Assembly: GCA_030544215.1 (NCBI GenBank)
Contig: JARZZO010000006.1
Coordinates: 48,584,501-48,648,500 of the forward strand
Direction of reading: 5' to 3'
From: Zantedeschia hybrid cultivar
Taxonomy: Eukaryota; Streptophyta; Magnoliopsida; Alismatales; Araceae
DNA: 64,000 bases
Numbering within the stretch: the first letter of the stretch is position 1; each line of letters opens with the position of its first letter. A model generated the notes under the pieces. It was not told where the DNA came from. It made no database searches and worked only from the letters and a program-made list of their open reading frames with translations. The position numbers and the translations under genes are program-made. Positions 55,501 to 64,000 of this stretch are shown one piece after another.

Positions 55501-56234
55501 GTTGACGACATCCTACTCATTGGGAATGATGTAGGAATGATGCCATCAGTAAAGATATGGCTATCAAAGAACTTCTCCACGAAAGATTTAGGAGAAGCAT
55601 CTTACGTATTATGAATACAGATCTATATAGATAGATCAAAGAAGATGCTTGCTTTAACCCAATCTATGTACATAGAAATCATTGTGAAAAGGTTTGGCAT
55701 GGAAAATTTCAAGAGAGGTCTCATACTGATGAGACATGAAATTTCACTCTCTAAAGGTCAGTCTCCCAAGACACCTGAAGAGAGGGCTGTGATGGATAAA
55801 ATCCCCTATGCTTCTGCCATAGGCTTTATCATGTATCCCATGCTATATACTAGACCTGATGTAGCATATGCCCTAAGTGTTATGAGCAGATATCAGGCAG
55901 ATCCAGGTGATGAACACTGGAAGGCTATGAAATGCATCTTTAAGTACTTGAGAAGAACTAAGGATTTATTTCTAGTCTATGGAGGAGGAGACTTAAAACT
56001 GCAAGGATACACTGACTCGAATTTTCAGTCTACTCCTGATGACAGCAAGTCAACATCAGGTTTTGTTTTCACATTCAACAGGGGTGCAGTGAGCTGGAAA
56101 AATTCCAAGCAGGAAACCAATGCTGATTTGACAACGGAAGCCGAGTATATTGCTGCTGTTGAAGCCTCCAAGGAAGCTGTATGGATGAAGAAATTCATCG
56201 GCGATCTTGGTGTGGTGGAAAGCATATCTGGTCC
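52555..56234 (+). pseudogene. E gag-pol (copia), one frame with six premature stops, cut by C
   Basis: The frame opens at ATG 52555 and stays in register to 56234. Stops lie at 52660-52662, 54388-54390, 54403-54405, 55132-55134, 55387-55389 and 55612-55614; there is no frameshift. In order: Gag (LTGTNYSDWLRNLKIVL); zinc knuckle CFYCHQKGHWKRNS, whose last Cys is Ser; protease with DTR instead of DTG (VLDTRCVSHICN); GAG-pre-integrase; integrase (HSDVCGP, SDRDGEYLS with Gly changed to Asp, NGVSERRNRTL); RT (YVDD in LYVDDILLIGNDVG); RNase H up to ..DLGVVESISGP. The end and the 3' LTR are beyond element C, outside the window. It is closely related to fragment I. Confidence 0.9.
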
Positions 56235-57283
56235 TGTAACGACCCGCCACCCTATAATCGGGGATCCGATTACTAAATGTGTACCGAATCATTAATTTGG
56301 AACTAAACCAGGATCTAAGTAAGTCTGGGAAATAAATAATAAACTAAGCTAAACATTCACATCGCATTGTATTGAAATGAAAGTGCAGGAATTAAAATCA
56401 TTACAATGCGACTCGATATAGCAAATAATTACATACTCCAACAGAAGGGAAATAATTAAACATACAGGCCAGAAATAAAATAACAACTACGTCGGGGCAT
56501 ACCCCGGAATAACCGCTGACGGTGCTCAACACACGGCCGCACTCTCCTCGCTAGGTCTGTCGGGAGTCCTCACCTGAAAACCGCAGGGGTGAGTCTCAAA
56601 GACAAGACTCAGTAGGGATCCTTCGATCCCAACTGCCCACGCACACACCCACAAGTGCAAAGTACAGCTAACGGTAAAGTAATCAGCACAGTAGTAGGTA
56701 CAATTCCTAATTCTCAACGTGAAATCACATGCAGTCGAAATATAATAAACATGCATATTCTAAACCAGCCGACTAGGGAACCCATAACTGCCGTCTCGAT
56801 AAAACTAGCCAACCACACAAACAACGGTGGGAAAACCTCGACCCGCTGAGACCAAGCGGTAACCCCTCGGATAGCACACTAGCTACTCCGGCCCAACTGG
56901 CTAAAGTGGTTACTCATTTCCTCAGCATGAGTGACTCTCCGAATGTACCACTCCGACACCGGTACTAGCTGACCCCGGGGTTCACCAGGTGACCCTCTCT
57001 CACTAGGCGTCACCCCGCCCACGCCCCCACCAGCGCTGTGCTACGCCCACACTAGCACAGGGTGATAAAGCGCTACATTGTCACTCCAGGTCCACAGTAA
57101 CATAAAACCCAGCACAGTACGATCCGGTCACGTGAAAAGTCCGCGATCGCATAACATACAAGGTAGTACCATCCGGTCATAAAGAATTCATCTCTATCGA
57201 GTACACTAAAACATGCGCTAACCAACTATCTAGCAGTATGAACACATTTTACTGGCATGAATTAGTGTGGTTCTGTCTTGAAT

Positions 57284-57641
57284 CGCGTCGCCCAAGGCCG
57301 ACGCCATTCAAGCTCCATGTACTGGTTTATGTAAAACACTGTCTTCAGAATCAGGCCTTAAAAGGCGTCGACACCAGTGGTCGCCTTTTGAAAGGCGTCG
57401 ACATCCTCAGACGCCATTTAGCACAGAAATCCAGGAATTCCAGAAAACATTACTCAGGGGATTTCTGCCTTAAAAGGCGTCATGGCTACCCGACGCTATT
57501 CAAATCGCGTCGCCCACCCCCCATGACGTCTTTTAGTCCCAGAATCCCCGAACTGGCAGACTCTCAGTAAGGCGATTCCTGCCTAAAAGGCGTCGTGATG
57601 GTCCGACGCCCTTCAAAAATGCGTCGTCCATGTACGACGTC
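57284..57641. repeat. C 3' LTR proximal palindrome cluster (7 units, 112 bp period)
   Basis: The left/right arm starts are 57284/57300, 57364/57380, 57394/57410, 57476/57492, 57506/57525, 57589/57605 and 57620/57636. Six have ten-base centres. The fifth has thirteen, explained by three extra C in a C run. Pairs begin at 57364, 57476 and 57589. Confidence 0.9.
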
Positions 57642-58225
57642 TTTCAACCCCAGGAACCAGAGTCTGCCATGAGCCCGAGGGCTCCCTTTTCAACCCCAAC
57701 AACCCCAAAATCACCCAAAAACGGAGGGGAAAGAGGGGCAATCCAATCCACAGGAAATCACATTCATAGAAATCTCCCATATCATCAAGAAGAACTCCTA
57801 AACATGCTTGTTCTACCCCCCCCCCCAAACCAAAGATCCAAAACATGCTTAAACGGGGGAAAACATGGTTTAAACACAAACACAATACTATGGGGGCCGT
57901 CACCCTACCCGTTACTTGAACTCCTCCAAGCTTCAAGCCGTCCACCCGTCTCGCCCCACGCCGCTGCCAGTACCGCCGTGGTCGTCCTTACTCCACCGTG
58001 ACGTCGGCCGCCGTTCGGAGAGTAAAACGCCGCAGTGGAAGTGGAGGTGGTAGTGGTGAGAGCTAGGTAGGGGATGGAGTGGAGGAAAAGATGGAACGGT
58101 GGGAGGAGGAGAGGGAGGAGGAGGAATCGCCGCCGAGTTCGCCGGAAGGGAAGGAGAGAAAGAGAGAAGGAAGAAAATGAGGGAAAGAAGGAGGGCTCGC
58201 GGGGTTAACCAGAGACTGGCAAAAA

Positions 58226-58516
58226 CGCGTCGACATCTACGGACGTCTATCAGGTGATGTGACGGCTGCTCTGACAAGACTCTGAAAACGCGTCGACCAA
58301 GGCAGACGCTGTTCAGGCGACATGTCAAGGCCGTACTCTGACAACCCCAGAGTCGCAGTCTGAAAGGCGTCGTCACACGTGGACGCCGTTCAGGCGACAC
58401 GACAGGGCCGTACTCTCGCGGCCCAAAGCCAGCCCACGTGGCACCCACGTGGCAGAACCTAAAACGCGTCTGCAACGGTGGACGCCGTTTAAACCGCGTC
58501 TAGCCCGCTCGATGCG
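58226..58516. repeat. C 3' LTR distal palindrome cluster (5 units)
   Basis: The left/right arm starts are 58226/58242, 58289/58305, 58366/58382, 58465/58481 and 58495/58511 (right arm decayed to GATGCG). All centres are ten bases. Confidence 0.88.
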
Positions 58517-58601
58517 AAACATCACAGGGTCTCTGCCCCACTAGAGCCTGAACTACAGGGTCCGACCCCGAAAACCGGATCCGAAAGCCTTAGTCCTTAC
58601 A

Positions 58602-58614
58602 TTCTCCCCCCCTT
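58602..58614 (-). promoter_or_regulatory. C polypurine tract
   Basis: The minus strand reads AAGGGGGGGAGAA directly before the 3' LTR. Confidence 0.85.
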
Positions 58615-58689
58615 AAAAGAATTTCGACCCCGAAATTTCCTGCTAGAATTATCAGGTCAAAACATTGAGATACAAGCTCACAAGATAAC

Positions 58690-61600
58690 TTACGAGAAGA
58701 GGTAAGGAAACTGCTCCCGCATCTCTTCCTCACGCTCCCAGGTTGCCTCGCCCCCGGAGCGGTACTGCCAAATTACCTTAACCAAAGGCACAACCTTGTT
58801 CCGCAAGACCTGTTCTCTGCGATCCTCAATACGAACAGGAAACTCTGGAAAGGACAGGTCCTCAGCGACCTCCAACTCTGAAAAATCTAAAACATGGGAT
58901 GGATCCTGAACATATTTTCCCAGCAAGGAAACATGGAACACATTGTGCACCCCTGCAAGACTGGGCGGCAAGGCCAGCTGATACGCGGTTTCCCCAATTC
59001 GAGCAAGAATGGGAAAAGGTCCTATATATCGCGGACTCAGCTTGCCTCGCTTCCCGAATCTCATCACACCCTTGGAGGGTGAGACTCGGAGAAAAACGTG
59101 GTCCCCAACCTCAAACTCAAGTGGTCTCCGTCGGACGTCAGCATAACTCTTCTGCCTACTCTGAGCTGCGGTCAACCTCTGCCGAACTATCCTGGCAATC
59201 TCAGCACACTGCTATACTAACTCTGGTCCCGCTATCTGTCTTTCACCAATCTCGGACCAACACACCGGAGATCGACACGGTCGCCCATACAAAGCCTCGT
59301 AAGGTGCCATGCCGATACTGGAATGGTAACTGTTGTTGTATGCAAACTCTACTGTAGACAAATGTTGCTCCCAAGAACCTCCCCAGTCTAAGCAACATGC
59401 CCTGAGCATATCCTCCAGAGTCTGAATGGTCCTCTCCGACTGCCCATCAGTCTCGGGATGGTAGGCCGAACTGAAAGCCAACTGAGTGCCCAAGGCCTTC
59501 TGAAAACTCTTCCAGAACTTTGAAGTAAACCTCGGATCTCGGTCTGATATGATGGACAAAGGTACCCCGTGCAGAGAGATGATCCGGTCTACAAACAACT
59601 TAGCCAGCTTACCGACTGACCAGTCCTTCCTAATAGCCAGGAAGTGTGCCGACTTGGTCAGCCGATCAACAATAACCCAGATAGCATCTTTCCTGTCGGG
59701 GGATGCAGGTAATCCCATCACAAAGTCCATAGTCACGTGCTCCCATTTCCATTCCGGAATTGGCAAGGGCTGCAACAATCCCCCAGGTCTCTGATGCTCG
59801 GCCTTAACCTGCTGACAAGTCATGCATCTAGCCACATACTCAACCACATCTTTCTTCATACCAGGCCACCAGAAGTGCCTCCTCAAACAATGATACATCT
59901 TGGTTGTCCCGGGATGCACTGCATATCTCGAACGGTGCGCCTCATCAAGTACACACCTGCGCACGTCCTCCTCGGTCGGAACATAAAGTCTACCTCTGAA
60001 CCTGACAGTACCGTCATCCCACAACTCCACCTCTGACCTCTGGAGAATCTGTGGTAACTCAACATTTGCCCTCTGAGCCTCAATCACAGCATGATACACT
60101 GCTGGTCTCACAGTCAAGCTGACCAACACGGCTTTATCATCTTCACGTGGAACCCTAAGGGAAGATTCCACAACCTGCTCGAACAATTTCCATTCTTGAA
60201 TCATAAGGTATGACATGACCGTCTTCCGACTCAAGGCGTCTGCCACTACATTCGCCTTGCCCGGATGATAAGAAAGGTCAAAGTCATAATCCTTAATGAA
60301 CTCCATCCACCTTCGCTGTCTCAAATTCAGGTCTCTCTGAGTGAACACATACTTCAGGCTCTTGTGATCTGTAAAAACCTGGAATTTCTCTCCGTATAAG
60401 TAATGTCTCCAAATCTTAAGTGCAAATACCACAGCTGCCAGCTCCAAATCATGGGTAGGATAGTTCTCTTCATGCTTCTTCAGCTGTCGAGAAGCATAAG
60501 CCACTACCCTGCCATGCTGCATTAGAACAGCGCCCAAACCTCGACGGGATGCGTTTGAGTAAACCACAAACCCACCTGACCCAGATGGAAGCACCAACAC
60601 TGGGGCTGACGTGAGGCGAGTTTTTAACTCCATGAAACTCCGCTCACAATCCTCGGTCCACACAAAACGAACTCCCTTTCGAGTCAACCTCGACAAGGGG
60701 GCCGCTATAGAAGAAAACCCCTGAACAAACCGCCTGTAATAACCGGCAAGCCCCAAGAAGCTCCTGATCTCAGTCACTGAAGTCGGCCTGCTCCGATCCA
60801 TCACTGCCTCGATCTTGGCTGGATCCACTGCAATACCTTCACCAGAAATGACGTGCCCAAGGAAGTGCACCTCGTCTAGCCAAAACTCACACTTGCTAAA
60901 CTTGGCGTAAAGTTGGTGCTCTCTCAGGGTCTACAACACCACCCGAAGATGAGTGGCGTGCTCTTCCTCAGAAGAAGAATATACTAAAATATCATCAACA
61001 AATAGTACTACAAACTGGTCCAGGTAGGTTCTGAAGACTCGGTTCATCAGATCCATAAAGGCTGCCGGAGCATTGGTCAAGCCGAAAGGCATAACCAAAA
61101 ACTCATAATGTCCATACCGAGTCCTGAAAGCCGTCTTACTAACATCAACATCCCGGATCCTCATCTGATAATATCCAGATCTCAGGTCGATCTTGGATAA
61201 CACCATCGTGGACTGCAGCTGATCCATCAAATCATCGATCCTTGGAAGCGGGTACTTATTCTTTATTGTCACCTGGTTCAGCTGCCTATAATCGATGCAC
61301 AATCTCAGAGAACCATCCTTCTTTCTAACAAACAGAACTGGAGCACCCCATGGAGATGTACTGGGACGAATGAAACCCTTATCCAACAACTCCTGCAACT
61401 GCGCCTTTAACTCAGCGAGTTCGGCTGGCGCCATCCGATATGGGGCCTTAGACAAGGGCGTCGTACCTGGTGCAAGCTCGATGGTAAACTCGACCTCTCG
61501 CTGAGGAGGAAGGCCAGGCAGCTCCTCAGGGAACACATCTATGAAGTCACATACTACAGGCACCTCCCAAGGATTGGGACCATCATGGACATCAGAAACA

Positions 61601-63195
61601 ACAACAGAGGCAAGGAAGGCCTCACAACCACCAGCAAGCAACCTCCGAGCCTTAAAGGCAGAAATGAGAATACCTCGAGAAGAGAACCTAATACCTTGGA
61701 AATAGAAGGTCGGGATGTCCGGAATCGAGAAACGCACCCTCTTCCTGTGGCAGTCCACGTTAGCATAAAAGGCTTCCAACCAATCCATGCCCAGAATGAT
61801 ATCAAAGTCACGAATGGCAAGTACAACCAACTGGGCAGGTAGCTCATGACCCTCAATGGTCGAAGGAACATTCCTCAAACAATTATAAGATAACATGAAG
61901 TCTCCAGAAGGAACCTCTACTATCAATCCATCAGATAACTCATCAACGGGTGCAGAAAGAATATCTATGAACTACTCATAAATGAAAGAATGTGAAGCAC
62001 CCGAATCGATCAACACATGTGCAGAGTTCCCAAGGACAGAAAGTGTACCTTCCACCAAGTTGGATGCGCGAGCCCCCCTCCTGGTGATAGCTAGCACTCT
62101 CCCCTGGGTCCTCGGTTTCTTCTGATCACCTGAACCCTGTCCCAGACCATGCCCCTGCGGGCACTGCCTCGCCAAATGGCCCTGCTGGCCGCAAGTGAAA
62201 CACCTCCTCGGGAGAGTAGGACACTGAGTCCCGCCATGGGCACCACCACAGTGCTGGCAAACTGCCGGAAGCCTCTGAGCTGGCTCCTGCTGCGCACTGG
62301 ACACTGACTGGCTCTGCTGACCCTGCCTGGGCCTGTTGCTACCGCTGCTGCCACTACTTCTGCCACCGCCTCGGAAGAATCTCCTGAATCAGGAGCCTAG
62401 TGACGACCATCCCGATCCGGACGAAGGGGCCGCTGCCGCTGCCTTACCCCTGCCACGAACTAGTCCCTGAGCAGTCAGTCCTCTCTCTCGGGCTGACTGG
62501 TTCTACTGAGCCTCCACTGCTGCTGCACACCTAACCGTTGATGCCAAATCTGTACAACAGTGAGATGCCACAAAGTTCCTCAGACTGAGCCTCAGTCCAT
62601 CCACAAACCTCTCAGTACGTCGCTCCTCGTCCCCTGAGATGAAGGACACAAACCTTCCAAGTGAAACAAACTTCGCCTGGTACTCGAGTACTGTCATACT
62701 CCCCTGCGTCAGGTCCATAAACTCCCTCTCCTTGGCCTTCTGGACATGCCTAGGGAAATACTGCGCATTGAATTCCTTTACAAAAGTCTCCCATGAAATC
62801 TCCCTGAGACTCCTATCCTCATATGACAAACTCTTCAAAGTGGTCCACGAATCATAGGCGCTATCCTTCAACATGAAGGTAGCCAACGGAGTCCTCTCCA
62901 CTGCTGCACAATCCATAGTATCGAAAGTCTTCTCTATCTCCCTAAGCCAGTGAACGGCCTCATCAGGGTCGGGACGACCGGTGAAGTGAGGTGGCCTCAG
63001 CTTCAGGAATCTCTCAAGTGTAGCTGTGGATCCTCCCCGAGCACTGGAACTCTCATTAGGGTCTCGAGTCTGGTATCTAGCCATAGTGTCCATCATAGCC
63101 TCCATAAACTGCTCTACACTCGGCCTCCCGGCCTCAGATCCACTAGGGACATCTCCTCGCTCTCGAATAATCGGCATCCTCTTCCTAGGAGCCAT
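58690..63195 (-). pseudogene. C gag-pol polyprotein (Tekay-like), one frame with five premature stops
   Basis: The frame from ATG at 63195 to a stop at 58690-58692 has 1501 codons, the same length as A and B, without a frameshift. Stops lie at 62503-62505, 62389-62391, 61972-61974, 60931-60933 and 59212-59214. Domains follow the order in B: Gag, knuckle CFTCGQQGHLARQC, protease DSGASHSF, RT (FVDD at 60991-61002), RNase H (here SNASRRGLG, so the first catalytic Asp is Asn), integrase and chromodomain-like tail. All five stops are C to T changes relative to B (four CAG to TAG, one CGA to TGA). The Asp to Asn change in RNase H is also a G to A transition. Confidence 0.92.
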
Positions 63196-63203
63196 CTACT
63201 CGC

Positions 63204-63691
63204 CTACAGTCACAAAATCGAAAAGTTCTAATTATAGTCCTAAAACCTATACTACCGCCGTGCCTGTACGGGATAATGTATTTATTTGCCGGACTCACGA
63301 CATTTAACCTAGTTATTTATTTATTTGCCAGACCGTATGGTCTGATACCAACTGTAACGACCCGCCACCCTATAATCGGGGATCCGATTACTAAACGGGT
63401 ACCGAATCATTAATGTGGAACTAAACCAGGATCTAAGTAAGTCTGGAAAATAAATAATAAACTAAGCTAAACATTCACATCGCATTGTATTGAAATGAAA
63501 GTGCTGGAATTAAAATCATTACAATGCGACTCGATACAGCAAATAATTACATACTCCAACAGAAGGGAAATAATTAAACATACAGGCCAGAAATAAAATA
63601 ACAACTACGTCGGGGCATACCCCGGAATAACCGCTGACGGTGCTCAACACACGGCCGCACTCTCCTCGCTAGGTCTGTTGGGAGTCCTCAC
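63204..63691 (-). promoter_or_regulatory. Candidate leader intron of C
   Basis: On the minus strand the donor is CAG|GTGAGG at 63691 and the acceptor TTTTGTGACTGTAG|GC ends at 63204. The gag ATG follows within nine bases. Length 488, as in B. Confidence 0.4.
63339..63350 (-). promoter_or_regulatory. C primer binding site
   Basis: The minus strand reads TGGTATCAGACC, two bases from the LTR end. One base differs from TGGTATCAGAGC. Confidence 0.85.
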
Positions 63692-64000
63692 CTGAAAACC
63701 GCAGGGGTGAGTCTCAAAGACAAGACTCAGTAGGGATCCTTCGATCCCCACTGCCCATGCACACACCCACAAGTGCAAAGTACAGCTAAGGGTAAAGTAA
63801 TCAGCACAGTAGTAGGTACAATTCCTAACTCTCAACGTGAAATCACATGCAGTCGAAATATAATAAACATGCATATTCTAAACCAGCCGACCAGGGAACC
63901 CATAACTGCCGTCTCGATAAAACTCGCCAACCACACAAACAACGGTGGGAAAACCTCGACCCGCTGAGACCAAGCGGTAACCCCTCGGATAGCACACTAG
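63353..64000 (-). repeat. C 5' LTR, partial (continues beyond window)
   Basis: Matches 56235-56882 with few differences. The palindrome clusters of this LTR would lie beyond position 64000. Confidence 0.92.

Larger units (their letters stand above)
56235..58601 (-). repeat. C 3' LTR
   Basis: This 2367 bp LTR reads TGTAACGACCCGCCACC.. to ..GTCCTTACA. Its left end is like A/B read in reverse. It holds the GGGGCATACCCC hairpin (56494-56505), a C run near 57818, and both palindrome clusters. Confidence 0.92.
56235..64000 (-). mobile_element. Tekay-like gypsy element C, minus strand, runs off the window
   Basis: The 3' LTR is 56235-58601, the purine tract 58602-58614, gag-pol 58690-63195, the primer site 63339-63350, and the 5' LTR starts at 63353 and is cut by the window end. 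The left flank is GGTCC (56230-56234) inside E's RNase H. It is the same subgroup as A and B by polyprotein and LTR layout, but its LTR sequence is distinct. Confidence 0.93.

Noticed and set aside
57815..57827. C run in C's LTR as a functional motif
   Set aside because: It is a simple homopolymer, absent from the matching place in A, B and D.

Overview
This 64 kb window looks like repeat-packed, heterochromatic nuclear DNA from a flowering plant. Nearly all of it can be assigned to LTR retrotransposons, many nested inside one another. No intact host gene, tRNA, rRNA or CRISPR array is visible. The plant assignment rests on initiator-Met-type primer binding sites (TGGTATCAGAGC), Tekay/Del-type chromovirus polyproteins with a C-terminal chromodomain-like tail, a Tat/Athila-type polyprotein with a second RNase H, and plant Ty1/copia polyproteins. 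The species cannot be named from the sequence.

Layout, with letters used throughout: (1) 1-1064 is a duplicate of 22394-23458 and holds the end of a copia LTR, a coiled-coil gene remnant and a copia RT fragment. (2) G, a decayed Tat-type gypsy element (1065-5150 and 14849-15966), is split by F, a full-length minus-strand copia element (5151-14848) with 1.57-1.59 kb LTRs. (3) H, an old minus-strand copia (15967-about 21057), lacks its right LTR. (4) K, a coiled-coil gene remnant with a possible intron, is interrupted by J, a solo copia LTR (21297-22856, duplicated target CTTCG). (5) I, a minus-strand copia pol fragment (23179-25034). (6) A, a Tekay-like gypsy element (25035-34378, plus strand). 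(7) E, a plus-strand copia (34379-35412 and 51794-56234). D, a minus-strand gag-only gypsy element (35413-51788, target TTCTG), sits inside E. B, a nearly intact Tekay-like element (36165-45549, target CAAGC), sits inside D's left LTR. (8) C, a minus-strand Tekay-like element, starts at 56235, cuts E, and runs off the window.

Two signals stand out. First, every LTR of A, B, C and D carries about twelve copies of a fixed-geometry palindrome: six-base arm (GGCGTC-like), exactly ten variable bases, complementary six-base arm (GACGCC-like), with A/T-rich flanks that often extend the pairing. They lie in two clusters, five plus seven, and the seven-unit cluster has a 111-113 bp higher-order period. 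The layout is kept although the LTR families differ strongly in sequence, and the gag-only element D has it too. Second, the 5' leaders of copia elements F, H and E each hold four stem-loops with a repeated loop motif on different, self-complementary stems. Two more hairpins before gag have stems that differ between elements but remain paired.

The elements appear to act as partners. D has only Gag, but has a primer binding site, purine tract and palindrome array like those of A, B and C, which fits mobilisation in trans. The coding regions of A, B, C, D, E and F all stay in one reading frame and are broken only by premature stops (20 counted, no frameshift seen). G and H are more heavily decayed.
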